Assembly: GCF_020886055.1 (NCBI RefSeq) | Contig: NZ_AP025184.1 | Location: forward strand, 1,426,001 to 1,490,000 | Length of the DNA stretch: 64,000 nucleotides | Direction of reading: 5' to 3' | From: Flavobacterium ammoniigenes | GTDB taxonomy: Bacteria; Bacteroidota; Bacteroidia; Flavobacteriales; Flavobacteriaceae | Shown: one piece after another, positions 1-8,598 of the stretch | Numbering within the stretch: position 1 is the first letter of the stretch | How the letters are laid out: each line of letters opens with the position of its first letter | The notes under the pieces: generated by a model | Database searches by the model: none | The model's input: only the letters and a program-made list of their open reading frames with translations | Told to the model about the DNA's origin: nothing | Translations under genes and position numbers: made by a program

Positions 1-321
1 ATTGGCCTTCTGAATGTAAATTTCTTCATTGTTTGGCTCAATGGCATACAACTCGTTTAGCATTTTGTCAGCCAAATCCAATTGGTCTTCATAGACAAGC
101 ATTTCGACTTGTACTAGTTTTAAACCCGTTGATTTAGGGTGTTGTTCTAAGGCTAATTTTAATGCTTTTTTGGCCAAAGAAGTTTTTCCAGAATCGATAT
201 AGTGAAGGATGATTTCTTCGAATTCCTCGGAGTCAAAAAACAAGACTTTATTGGTCTTTAACATCGACTCAAATTTGGAAAGAGATAAGTTGTACTCTTC
301 TTCTTCGTTGCTTAATTGCAT
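1..321 (-). CDS. TPR-repeat protein, C-terminal part beyond the left edge
   Basis: The reading frame opens at an ATG at 321 and stays open for 107 codons to the window edge, so only the N-terminus is seen. The start region is very acidic (Glu-rich residues 5-9). After that come helix-turn-helix pairs of the tetratricopeptide type, with the pattern SGKTSLAKKALKLAL near residues 48-62 and DLADKMLNELYAIEP near 83-97. TPR proteins are protein-interaction scaffolds; no partner can be named here. In flavobacteria a longer TPR protein of this kind is common, but I cannot see the rest. It precedes no other gene on the same strand within the window. Confidence 0.75.
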   Translation of the reverse strand, partial: MQLSNEEEEYNLSLSKFESMLKTNKVLFFDSEEFEEIILHYIDSGKTSLAKKALKLALEQHPKSTGLKLVQVEMLVYEDQLDLADKMLNELYAIEPNNEEIYIQKAN

Positions 322-436
322 GCTGTTTTGTTTATGATTTTGGCCTAAATAAAATTAGGGAAATAGATCCCTGATCGAAGAAAAAGTAATAATTGTTGTG
401 AACAATTTAATTAACAAAAAGCAAGATGAAAATTCG

Positions 437-1624
437 CTATTTCTTTTGAATTATTTCGTCCATTACTTGTAGAATAATGGCGCATCCTTCACTAATTTCT
501 TCTTCAGAAATAGTGAGTGGTGGTGTAATTCGAATGGCACATCCTTCAAAAAGTAACCAAAACAAAATCAAGCCTTTATCTTGACATTTTAAAATCACTT
601 CATTGGTAATTTCTGGGGTTTTGGTCATCGCAGCCAACATTAATCCTTTTCCTCGTACTTCTTCAATTAAAGGATGTACTAAGAGAGATCTAAATAGTTT
701 TTCTTTGGCTAAAGCCTCCGCCATCAATGTAGTTTCAGTAATTTCTTTTAAGGTAGCCAAACAGGCTGCCGCTATGACTGGATGTCCTCCAAAAGTAGTA
801 ATATGTCCTAATTTTGGATTATGACTTAACAAATCCATCATAGCTGAAGATGCAGTAAAAGCGCCTACAGGCATTCCGCCTCCCATGCCTTTTCCCATTA
901 CGACTACGTCCGGAACAACATCGTAATTTTGGAAGCCAAAAAGAGTTCCGGTACGTCCAAAACCCGGTTGGATTTCGTCCAATATCATGATGGCACCTAC
1001 TTCGTCGCAACGTTGTCGTACTTTTTTCAAAAAATTATTTTCAGGTTGGATAAATCCTGCCCCACCTTGAATGGTTTCTAGTAATATTCCGGCTGTTTTT
1101 GTTGTAATTTTTGCTAAATCAGCTTCGTTGTTGAACGTTATGAATTCAACATCTGGAATTAAAGGGCGAAAAACTTGTTTGCGTTCTTCAAAACCCATCA
1201 CACTCAACGATCCCATTGTGTTGCCATGATAGGCATTGTGACAAGAAATCAATTGGCTACGACCCGTAACACGACGCGCTAATTTTAAAGCCCCCTCAAT
1301 CGCTTCGGTACCCGAATTGACCAAATAGGTTTTGTCTAAAGGAGCGGGCAGGAGCGAAGCCATTAATTTGCAGTATTCTACGGCAGGACTTTGCGAATAC
1401 TCACCATATACCATCACATGCGAATACAAATCCAATTGATCTTTAATGGCTTGATTTACTCTGGGATGTTGATGTCCTAAGGAACAAGCCGAAACACCGG
1501 CTACAAAATCCAAATAGCGATTATTATTAGTATCGTAAATATAAGATCCTATTGCATGAGAAACTTCCATTCCCAAAGGGTATGGAGAGGTCTGCGCTTG
1601 GTATTGTATAAAATCAGTATTCAC
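437..1624 (-). CDS. Class III PLP-dependent aminotransferase (aspartate aminotransferase family)
   Basis: A 395-residue fold-type I aminotransferase of the acetylornithine/ornithine class. Visible marks are the GTEAIEGALKLAR phosphate-binding stretch near 105-117, the ILDEIQPGFGRTG motif with cofactor Asp216, and the Schiff-base Lys245 in VVVMGKGMGGGMPVGA. The substrate cannot be read from the sequence; acetylornithine, 4-aminobutyrate or another omega-amine are all possible. The start codon is GTG at 1624. The frame upstream runs without interruption straight back to the TAG stop of the OstA-like gene, 27 bases away, so the two genes lie in the same frame and probably share a transcript. The window's true ornithine aminotransferase is a different gene at 56.8 kb. 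Confidence 0.88.
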   Translation of the reverse strand: MNTDFIQYQAQTSPYPLGMEVSHAIGSYIYDTNNNRYLDFVAGVSACSLGHQHPRVNQAIKDQLDLYSHVMVYGEYSQSPAVEYCKLMASLLPAPLDKTYLVNSGTEAIEGALKLARRVTGRSQLISCHNAYHGNTMGSLSVMGFEERKQVFRPLIPDVEFITFNNEADLAKITTKTAGILLETIQGGAGFIQPENNFLKKVRQRCDEVGAIMILDEIQPGFGRTGTLFGFQNYDVVPDVVVMGKGMGGGMPVGAFTASSAMMDLLSHNPKLGHITTFGGHPVIAAACLATLKEITETTLMAEALAKEKLFRSLLVHPLIEEVRGKGLMLAAMTKTPEITNEVILKCQDKGLILFWLLFEGCAIRITPPLTISEEEISEGCAIILQVMDEIIQKK

Positions 1625-1651
1625 TTTATTTTGTTTTGAAATTGAATTTTT

Positions 1652-3277
1652 CTATTTCTTCTTCTTATCGTAATCCAAAGTTTCCTTTCGTACTTTCATC
1701 GGGACATTTTTCTTGTCTTTTTGCGCTTTGGCTTGTTTGGCAATTTTTTCATTATCCTCATTTTCTTCGGGTGGGAAGATGTCGTTTTTAGACAGAATTC
1801 GTTCGTCTGCACGCCAAATAAAACCTTTTAATTTTCTGTCATTTTCGGGTAAATCTTTTTCTGGAAATAAATCGCCATCCACTTGCTTAAAAAAGGTAAT
1901 TTCATCTACCTCGTTTTTATTAAACAAAATATTGATTTTGCTGCTTTTGTTTTTGTTAATGCCAATAAGTTCTTGAGCATCATTTCGCATATAATAAATC
2001 ACTTCCGTATTTTTAATAATGTCAACATCGTGCAATTTTCCCTCTTCAAATTTGCCCAATAGATTTTGTCCTTTGATTTGATTATACCCTGTACCTAGTG
2101 TGTCTTTGGAGACAAGAAAGGTGTTGTTGAGTACTTTAAGTGAATCTAATTTTTGAGTGGTGTTGTTACCAATAAGATGCATGATGTCGCCTGTTATTTG
2201 ACTTTGACCGTTCCAAAGAATGGGTTTTCCAATTAGTTTGGTCAAGGCAATTTTAGAACTGGAATGTATGGAGTCGCATTTGCCACTCATGTCTTTTTTG
2301 AAGAAACGCACATTATTGAACGCACGGATAATTCTGTTACCCTCTTTTCCGGTGACCATTAATTTTTTCCCATGAATGTATACCGAATCATTTTCGACAA
2401 AATTAATTGCAACAGCTCTTTTGGTTACAAAAAGGGAGTCCTTTTTCTTATACATTTCGGCATAATGTCCTTTAATAATGCCTCGATTAATGGAATCGGT
2501 AATTTTTACATTTCGGGATGCCGAAGCGAATTCTTTAGTACGATCGTAATACAAACTATCGCCTCTAATTACCCGATCGTTGTATTTAATGTACGATTTA
2601 TTTAGAAAATGAGCTTTGTTTCTTTTGGTATCGTAAAAGCCTTTTTCGGTATAAATATAATTGGCTTTGCTGGTGATTGTAGAGGGACCCAACAAATAAG
2701 AATGTCCAGAATTACTGTAGTAGTCCAAATGATTGGACTTAATTACATAAGTAGGATTGGTGATGGTAACTTCAGTCAGGAATTGGAATTTTTTTTGTGG
2801 TACAAAGTATTTCCCTGATTTACTAACTAAGGTATTTTGCAGGTTGGTTATCGTTCCTTTTGTTTTGTAAAAAACCTCTTGAGTGTTACGGTCAAAATTA
2901 ATAGTATCAGTTACTAAAGTAGCCTCTGGAGAGCTCATTACAGCATCGCCTGTAGCAAATGCTTTTTTTACATTACCACTGTACTCTGCATATTTACTAT
3001 TCAAAAATAAAGTATCTCCTTGAACTAATTGGACATTACCAAAGGCTTTGATGTAGTTTTCTTTTTGAAAATAATAGGCTTTGTTACAAGTTAAAACCAC
3101 GCCGTCATGATTAACGCGTACATTGCCCGTAAGTAAAAAAGCATCTGGGATTTCCACCTGATTGACATCGGCAAAATCAGAATGTTCTACGATGATTTTT
3201 TTAGGAGCCTGTCCCAATACTTTTGGCACAACCATTAAAAATAAAGCAAAAAAGAATACAATTTGAATTTTTTTCAA
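1652..3277 (-). CDS. OstA-like (LptA/organic solvent tolerance) exported protein
   Basis: 541 residues with a clear signal peptide (hydrophobic 6-20, cleavage after VLGQA). The body is a run of short beta strands typical of the OstA/LptA jellyroll, with phrases such as LTGNVRVNHDGVVLTCNKAYY and IRGDSLYYDRT repeated in variant form. LptA-type domains bind lipopolysaccharide during transport across the periplasm. The flavobacterial OstA-like proteins are longer than E. coli LptA and may carry several such domains; whether this one is the transport bridge itself is not shown. The C-terminus is Lys-rich. It is followed on the same strand by the aminotransferase after 27 bases. Confidence 0.82.
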   Translation of the reverse strand: MKKIQIVFFFALFLMVVPKVLGQAPKKIIVEHSDFADVNQVEIPDAFLLTGNVRVNHDGVVLTCNKAYYFQKENYIKAFGNVQLVQGDTLFLNSKYAEYSGNVKKAFATGDAVMSSPEATLVTDTINFDRNTQEVFYKTKGTITNLQNTLVSKSGKYFVPQKKFQFLTEVTITNPTYVIKSNHLDYYSNSGHSYLLGPSTITSKANYIYTEKGFYDTKRNKAHFLNKSYIKYNDRVIRGDSLYYDRTKEFASASRNVKITDSINRGIIKGHYAEMYKKKDSLFVTKRAVAINFVENDSVYIHGKKLMVTGKEGNRIIRAFNNVRFFKKDMSGKCDSIHSSSKIALTKLIGKPILWNGQSQITGDIMHLIGNNTTQKLDSLKVLNNTFLVSKDTLGTGYNQIKGQNLLGKFEEGKLHDVDIIKNTEVIYYMRNDAQELIGINKNKSSKINILFNKNEVDEITFFKQVDGDLFPEKDLPENDRKLKGFIWRADERILSKNDIFPPEENEDNEKIAKQAKAQKDKKNVPMKVRKETLDYDKKKK

Positions 3278-3386
3278 GTCTAAATATTTTGGGTATAAAA
3301 TTAATCAAATTGTATGAAGCGCAAGTAGATTTAATAAATAATTATGAAGCATTTAGTGGGTATGTGCCCTAATTGAAAGTCATAAC

Positions 3387-3416
3387 TTGCCAATACTTTA
3401 AAATAATTTATATTTG
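3387..3416 (+). promoter_or_regulatory. Promoter of the alpha-amylase gene
   Basis: TTG at 3387-3389, 19 bases, then TATATTTG at 3409-3416. This fits the Bacteroidota housekeeping consensus (TTG, 17-23 bases, TAnnTTTG). The upstream-most in-frame TTG at 3414 lies inside the -7 element and so cannot be the start codon, which supports an ATG at 3429 or 3441. Confidence 0.7.
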
Positions 3417-3428
3417 ATCTTCCCTTAT

Positions 3429-5294
3429 ATGAAGAACAATATGAAATCACTTTTATTATCTGCAACTTTTTTAACTACATTTTTTGCTGTAGCTCAGTCG
3501 AATACAATTAGTAATCAACCTATTAACGCTAAACATAAAACAGTTGTTTATCAAGTTTTTACACGATTATTTGGAAATACTAACACCACTAACAAATCTT
3601 GGGGAACCATTGAAGAAAATGGAGTTGGAAAATTTAATGATTTTACAGATAAAGCCTTGAAGGAAATTAAAGATTTAGGGGTAACTCATATTTGGTATAC
3701 AGGAGTTCCACATCATGCGGTTATTCGAGATTACTCGCAAATCGGTATTTCAAATGACGATCCCGAAGTGGTAAAAGGAAGAGCAGGATCGCCTTATGCC
3801 GTAAAAGATTATTATAATGTCAATCCCGATTTGGCAGTAAATCCAGCCAATCGATTACAAGAATTTGAAGAATTAATTGCCCGTACACACAAAGCAGGAT
3901 TGAAATTGATTATTGATATTGTCCCTAATCATGTGGCACGCAAATACGAAGGAAAAAATAATCCAATAGGAGTCAGAGACTTTGGTGCGGATGATGATGT
4001 CAGCTTAGAGTATCATAGAGATAATAATTTCTATTACATTCCCAATACTCGTTTTGAAATTCCTGAGGGAATTACTCCTTTGAATGGAGAATTGAATCCA
4101 TTGATTGATGGTAAATTCGATGAACTTCCAGCTAAATGGACCGGTAATGGTTCTCGTTTAGTTAAACCAGACAAAAACGATTGGTACGAAACGGTCAAAG
4201 TAAATTATGGCATTCGTCCTGACGGGACAAAAGATTTCGCTTTACTTCCTTCAGGTTTTGAAACCAAAAGTTGTCAAGAACATTTTGATTTTTGGAAAGA
4301 TAAAGATGTACCAAGTTCTTGGAAAAAATTCCGCGCTATAGCCGAATATTGGTTGGCCAAAGGAGTTGATGGTTTTCGATACGATATGGCCGAAATGGTG
4401 CCTTATGAGTTTTGGAGTTATATGAATTCAGCAATTAAAGTACAAAGACCAGACGCATTTTTATTGGCTGAAGTATACAATCCAAAAGAATATAGAAATT
4501 ATATTCATTTGGGAAAAATGGATTATTTGTATGATAAAGTAGAATTGTACGACAAGTTGAAACAAATCGTGCAAGGTAAAAGTCTAACCGATCCAATTAC
4601 GGATATCCAAAAAGGATTGTCTGACATTGAGCATCATATGTTGCATTTCTTGGATAATCATGACGAACAACGATTAGCTAGTCCCGAATTTGCTGGTTCA
4701 GCCGAAAATGGCAAACCATTGATGGTGGTTTCAGCTACTATAAGCACCTCGCCAACGATGATTTATTTTGGACAAGAAGTAGGAGAAGCTGGTAATGAAA
4801 ACGGTGGTTTTGGATCTCATTCTAGAACATCCATCTTTGATTATGTGGGTGTGCCCAATCACCAACGTTGGATGAATGGTGGAAAATTTGACGGGGGTAA
4901 ATTAACTCCTTCAGAGAAATCGTTGCGTGACTTCTACAAAAGAGTGTTGAATTTTACTTTGAAGAGTTCAGCACTAGTAGGCGATTTTAAAGAAATACAT
5001 TCTGCAAACACTACAATTACTGACGGATACTTACCAGAAATCTATTCATTTGTTCGTTGGTCGGATTCGGAGAAATTGATTGTAGTTGTTAATTTTTCTT
5101 CATCAAAAAAGAGCCAATTTGAATTAATTATTCCAAACGAAATCATTCAAAAATGGAATTTAAAAGAGGGCAATTACTTGATTATTGATCAATTGTACCA
5201 AAAGAGTCAATTAATTTTAAAGGTGAAAAATGGTCAAGGAAAAGTAAAAATTGACATGAAACCTTCGGAATCATTTATCTATCGTTTAAAGTAA
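3429..5294 (+). CDS. Secreted alpha-amylase family glycoside hydrolase (GH13)
   Basis: About 621 residues, cleaving alpha-1,4 glucans. All four GH13 signature regions are visible, counted from the ATG at 3429: DIVPNH near 163-168, GFRYDMAE with nucleophile Asp319, LLAEVY with acid/base Glu348, and FLDNHDEQ with Asp412. A signal peptide ends near FAVAQS, so the enzyme is exported. The ATG at 3441 is an equally good start and leaves a more usual leader after the promoter at 3387-3416. A beta-sandwich C-terminal domain follows the barrel. There are no SusC/SusD genes beside it, so it is not part of a polysaccharide utilisation locus here. Its stop lies 9 bases from the end of the convergent SOD gene. 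Confidence 0.9.
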   Translation: MKNNMKSLLLSATFLTTFFAVAQSNTISNQPINAKHKTVVYQVFTRLFGNTNTTNKSWGTIEENGVGKFNDFTDKALKEIKDLGVTHIWYTGVPHHAVIRDYSQIGISNDDPEVVKGRAGSPYAVKDYYNVNPDLAVNPANRLQEFEELIARTHKAGLKLIIDIVPNHVARKYEGKNNPIGVRDFGADDDVSLEYHRDNNFYYIPNTRFEIPEGITPLNGELNPLIDGKFDELPAKWTGNGSRLVKPDKNDWYETVKVNYGIRPDGTKDFALLPSGFETKSCQEHFDFWKDKDVPSSWKKFRAIAEYWLAKGVDGFRYDMAEMVPYEFWSYMNSAIKVQRPDAFLLAEVYNPKEYRNYIHLGKMDYLYDKVELYDKLKQIVQGKSLTDPITDIQKGLSDIEHHMLHFLDNHDEQRLASPEFAGSAENGKPLMVVSATISTSPTMIYFGQEVGEAGNENGGFGSHSRTSIFDYVGVPNHQRWMNGGKFDGGKLTPSEKSLRDFYKRVLNFTLKSSALVGDFKEIHSANTTITDGYLPEIYSFVRWSDSEKLIVVVNFSSSKKSQFELIIPNEIIQKWNLKEGNYLIIDQLYQKSQLILKVKNGQGKVKIDMKPSESFIYRLK

Positions 5295-5303
5295 TTGTAA
5301 TCG

Positions 5304-6074
5304 CTATTCAGCAATAGCTTCTTCGTAATTTTCTTCTACTTTTCTCCAGTTGATCACTTTAAAAAAGGCATCAATGTAGTTTTTTCGTTTGTATTGGTAA
5401 TCCAAATAATAGGCGTGTTCCCAAACGTCTAACGCTAAGATGGGTTTTCCTTGTACTTTAGCATTTCGCATAAGTGGATTATCCTGATTGGCAGTACTAG
5501 TAATTTGTAATTTTCCAGAACGATCTACAATTAACCACACCCAACCTGAACCAAACAATTTGGTTGCTTCGCCTTTAAATTGCGTTGTAAAATTATCAAA
5601 TGAGTCGAAATCTTTTTCGATTGCTGATGCCAATGAATCTTTTGGTTGCCCAGCAGATTTTACGCCAATACATTCAAAATATAAGGAATGATTGTAGTAT
5701 CCGCCAGCATTGTTTTTTTGTTCTTCATTATTGGTATCCAATTGGGACAATACTTCTTCTATAGTAAGGTTCTCTAAATTAGTTCCAGCAATGGCTTCGT
5801 TCAGTTTGTTGGTATACGATAAATAGTGTTTAGAATAGTGATTTTCTAAAGTAATTGCCGATAGATTGGGAGCCAAAGCATCGTAGCCAATTGCTAATTT
5901 TTCCAATTGGAACGAACCATCGTTTGCCTTAACGTCATCAGGAATTCCCATGGTAATTTTCTCTTCTGCACTTGGCAAAGGAACTTCAACTACTTCGGTT
6001 AATTTTTTCTTGTTACAAGCAAATACAATAAAAAAGAATGCTACACAAATAACTTTTAAAAAGTGCTTTTTCAT
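5304..6074 (-). CDS. Fe/Mn superoxide dismutase, lipoprotein form
   Basis: 256 residues. Superoxide dismutases turn superoxide into hydrogen peroxide and oxygen. The metal ligands can be placed at His79 (ENHYSKHY), His129 (YYNHSLYF), Asp216 and His220 (DVWEHAYY). The family motif FGSGWVWL is at 174-181. Unusually there is a lipoprotein signal with a lipobox ending at Cys20 and a linker to about residue 55, so the protein is probably anchored in the cell envelope. The usual Trp of the NHxxYW segment is Phe (LYFECI). Metal preference is not decided. It is the last gene of the run that begins with the LUD gene. Confidence 0.9.
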   Translation of the reverse strand: MKKHFLKVICVAFFFIVFACNKKKLTEVVEVPLPSAEEKITMGIPDDVKANDGSFQLEKLAIGYDALAPNLSAITLENHYSKHYLSYTNKLNEAIAGTNLENLTIEEVLSQLDTNNEEQKNNAGGYYNHSLYFECIGVKSAGQPKDSLASAIEKDFDSFDNFTTQFKGEATKLFGSGWVWLIVDRSGKLQITSTANQDNPLMRNAKVQGKPILALDVWEHAYYLDYQYKRKNYIDAFFKVINWRKVEENYEEAIAE

Positions 6075-6081
6075 GACTTGT

Positions 6082-6351
6082 TTATTTTTTCAATAAAGAA
6101 TTAATGATTTCAATATAGTTTTCCTTGGCTTCTTCTATAGACAGATGACTAATTTGCATCCAAGCATTAGTTTTGAAAGCATTTCTTAAATCAAAATTTT
6201 CAGATTGATTGTATTCGGCTGAACCAAAGGTAGCCTGTTTGTAAAAAGCATACAAACGCAATTGCACATCTTGAGGTAATGAGTCTTGCGTCATTTTAGA
6301 AGCTGCCGCAACAGCTTCATCGAATCTATTATCTAAATCATTTTCAATCAT
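6082..6351 (-). CDS. Acyl-CoA-binding protein
   Basis: 89 residues, the usual size of a free-standing acyl-CoA-binding protein, a four-helix bundle that carries long-chain acyl-CoA in the cytosol. The family core LRLYAFYKQATFGS is at 31-44, and NAWMQISHLSIEEAKENYIE follows in the last third. The start ATG overlaps the psd stop by one base, which indicates translational coupling. Its place after cdsA and psd suggests a role in handling acyl-CoA for phospholipid synthesis; that is inference. Confidence 0.88.
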   Translation of the reverse strand: MIENDLDNRFDEAVAAASKMTQDSLPQDVQLRLYAFYKQATFGSAEYNQSENFDLRNAFKTNAWMQISHLSIEEAKENYIEIINSLLKK

Positions 6352-7004
6352 TACGCTTTGGTTGCAATAACTGTTTTTCCGCCAATGGCTTTTTGATTTA
6401 ATACTACATTAATTGGTGTGCCTAAAGGTAAAAATAAATCTACACGAGATCCAAATTTGATAAAACCAGCATCAGTTCCTTGGATTACTTGCATGCCTTC
6501 TTCGGCATAGTTTACAATTCGCTTAGCTAAAGCACCCGCAATTTGTCGGTATAAAACTTCTCCAAAAGATTTATTTTCAACTACAATAGTCGTTCTTTCA
6601 TTTTCTTCACTAGCCTTAGGATGCCAAGCAACTAAAAATTTACCTGGATGGTATTTGCTAAACTTTACAATGCCTCCCAAGGGATAGCGCGTTACATGAA
6701 CGTTTATCGGCGACATAAAAATAGAAACCTGTATGCGTTTGTCTTTAAAATATTCGGCTTCAAACACTTCTTCAATTACCACTACTTTCCCATCTACAGG
6801 AGATAAAATGTGATCTTCGTTTAAAATAAAGTTACGTTTTGGATTTCTAAAAAATTGTAGGATAATAATTAAAAACAGAATGGCAATCATTTGTATAGCC
6901 ATCTTGATCCAATTGATGTCAATTAAAGTATCGCTTGCTAATACAGCAATAGCAGTAATACATGTACCTAATAATATTGACGGGGTTCCCTCTTTATGAA
7001 ACAT
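6351..7004 (-). CDS. psd: Phosphatidylserine decarboxylase proenzyme
   Basis: 217 residues from the ATG at 7004 (MFHKEGTPS). An upstream in-frame ATG at 7034 exists, but it would put 10 extra residues inside the cdsA reading frame. The enzyme makes phosphatidylethanolamine from phosphatidylserine in the inner membrane. Two membrane segments lie in residues 10-50. The processing site is Gly185-Ser186 in IKFGSRVDL, where self-cleavage makes the pyruvoyl group. It is of the short archaeal/Bacteroidota type. The start overlaps the cdsA stop by 11 bases, so the two steps of phospholipid synthesis are co-translated. Confidence 0.9.
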   Translation of the reverse strand: MFHKEGTPSILLGTCITAIAVLASDTLIDINWIKMAIQMIAILFLIIILQFFRNPKRNFILNEDHILSPVDGKVVVIEEVFEAEYFKDKRIQVSIFMSPINVHVTRYPLGGIVKFSKYHPGKFLVAWHPKASEENERTTIVVENKSFGEVLYRQIAGALAKRIVNYAEEGMQVIQGTDAGFIKFGSRVDLFLPLGTPINVVLNQKAIGGKTVIATKA

Positions 7005-7884
7005 ATGATAAAATTTGATAAAATAAATATACAATTGGTGCTACAAATATAACACTATCTAAACGATCTAAGACCCCTCCATGCCCAGGCATTATTTTAC
7101 CGCTGTCTTTTACTTCAGCAATTCGCTTGAATTTGGATTCGATTAAGTCTCCTATAGTTCCAAAAACACCTACAATTAAAGCAATCATAGTCCATATTAA
7201 AATGGAAGTGTCACTAAAATTTGGATTAGGCTTGATGTATAACTTTGAAATTAAATAACCAGCAAAAACTGCAAATACGACCCCTCCCAAAAATCCTTCG
7301 ATGGTTTTTTTTGGTGAAATACGTTCGTACAATTTATGTTTTCCCATTGATTTTCCTACCAAATAGGCAAAGGTGTCATTGGTCCAAATCAAGATAAAAA
7401 GACCAATAATAATTTTTGGATTGTAATCATTTATTCCAAAAGATATTTTGACGATAAATATGAAAGGTAATAGTATGTACCCCACTAAATACAAGTATTT
7501 CCAAAGTTTGCTGATAGTTTGTTCTTTATTATTGAATAAAAATAATATGCATTTAATAAGTACAACAAGAGTGATTATTAAAAGGACAAGGTTTAACTGT
7601 TCTAGGTCAACACCTAATTGGGTAGGTTTTTCGCGAAGAAAGGATAAGTAATTATCAGTTTCTTTGGAGTAATAGCTAATTAAACTGATGATACTATAGG
7701 AAAGTGTAACAACTGATACAGGTAAAATCGTATTAATTTTAACTAAATTGGCGTATTCAAATGTAGCGATTACTAAAAAAATTCCAAATAATAGGATAAA
7801 ACTTTCAGTAGAGTAAAGAATACAGGATAATAAAAGTGTAATGTAAACTACACCAGAAATTAATCTTTTAAGCGTTTCATTCAT
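6994..7884 (-). CDS. cdsA: Phosphatidate cytidylyltransferase
   Basis: 296 residues, multispanning membrane enzyme that activates phosphatidic acid with CTP to CDP-diacylglycerol. The family signature is clear in the C-terminal third: SPKKTIEGFLGG near 186-197 and KDSGKIMPGHGGVLDRLDS near 260-278. About seven membrane segments fill the rest. It follows the LUD gene by one base and overlaps psd, so it sits in the middle of the envelope-lipid operon. Confidence 0.93.
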   Translation of the reverse strand: MNETLKRLISGVVYITLLLSCILYSTESFILLFGIFLVIATFEYANLVKINTILPVSVVTLSYSIISLISYYSKETDNYLSFLREKPTQLGVDLEQLNLVLLIITLVVLIKCILFLFNNKEQTISKLWKYLYLVGYILLPFIFIVKISFGINDYNPKIIIGLFILIWTNDTFAYLVGKSMGKHKLYERISPKKTIEGFLGGVVFAVFAGYLISKLYIKPNPNFSDTSILIWTMIALIVGVFGTIGDLIESKFKRIAEVKDSGKIMPGHGGVLDRLDSVIFVAPIVYLFYQILSYVS

Positions 7885-7885
7885 T

Positions 7886-8488
7886 TTAAAGATCTTCTAA
7901 AAGCAATAAATATAAATTTTTAGCAGAACTTCCATATTGAGTGAAATCTTCCTCTTTTGCTTTTTCGAAATATTTAATGGTAGTAATATTGGTAGGATAG
8001 TCTCTTTCGTATTTCTTTTTTATAGCACTAAGGCCATCACTTTTAGCTCTAAGAATTTGGCTGGTAGTTGCAACGACAATAATGTTTACAGGTAATTCAA
8101 ATGGTTTTAATTGTTTAATTTGTTTCGAAGAAAATAATATTGAACCTTCCTCGGCAATTAAATTTTCACAACTTGCTAATAAAAAAGTGGGATTGGTTGG
8201 TTTTTCGTAGGGAAGTTTGTTTTCTTCTAACAGCTCAAAAAGAGTAGGGTCAAAACATAAAACTTCATTTTCAAACCAATCGTTTTCTTCTAGAATATTT
8301 TCAAATTGTTCGCCAATTTCTTTTTTGTTTTCACAATAAATAAATTTTCCGCCATTCTTTTTAAAATGATAAATAAATTCTTCATCTACAGCCATGCTTA
8401 CCTCGGGTAAGAATTGACTTTGTTCACTATCTTTATCATCGTCAGATGCCGGTTTATAGGAACTAAAAAATTTTTTAAAAAGACTCAT
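7886..8488 (-). CDS. LUD domain protein (LutC/YkgG-like)
   Basis: 200 residues. The C-terminal two thirds match the LUD (lactate utilisation) family fold. Landmarks are FDPTLFELLEE near 74-84, LASCENLIAEEGSILFSS near 103-120 and INIIVVATTSQIL near 135-147. The first 25 residues are acidic and probably disordered. In LutABC the domain takes part in lactate oxidation, but no LutA or LutB partner lies nearby. A stand-alone copy between ftsH and cdsA is, from memory, a common flavobacterial arrangement whose job is unknown. Confidence 0.78.
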   Translation of the reverse strand: MSLFKKFFSSYKPASDDDKDSEQSQFLPEVSMAVDEEFIYHFKKNGGKFIYCENKKEIGEQFENILEENDWFENEVLCFDPTLFELLEENKLPYEKPTNPTFLLASCENLIAEEGSILFSSKQIKQLKPFELPVNIIVVATTSQILRAKSDGLSAIKKKYERDYPTNITTIKYFEKAKEEDFTQYGSSAKNLYLLLLEDL

Positions 8489-8537
8489 ATCCGTTTTGAA
8501 CTACTTAAAATATTGTTTGAAAACGTTCAAAGATAAA

Positions 8538-8576
8538 AAAATCTTAATTCAAAAGTGTTTTTTGAATTAAGATTTT
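8538..8576 (-). terminator. Terminator after ftsH
   Basis: A long near-perfect hairpin: arms AAAATCTTAATTCAAAA and its complement around a loop of about four bases. On the minus strand it is followed by a run of T. It separates rsfS-ftsH from the LUD-cdsA-psd group, though read-through is possible. Confidence 0.75.
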
Positions 8577-8598
8577 ATAATTTGTTGATAATTTCAAA

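Noticed and set aside
3414..3428. TTG at 3414 as the start of the alpha-amylase
   Set aside because: It lies within the -7 element of the promoter; the signal peptide begins at an ATG 15 or 27 bases later.
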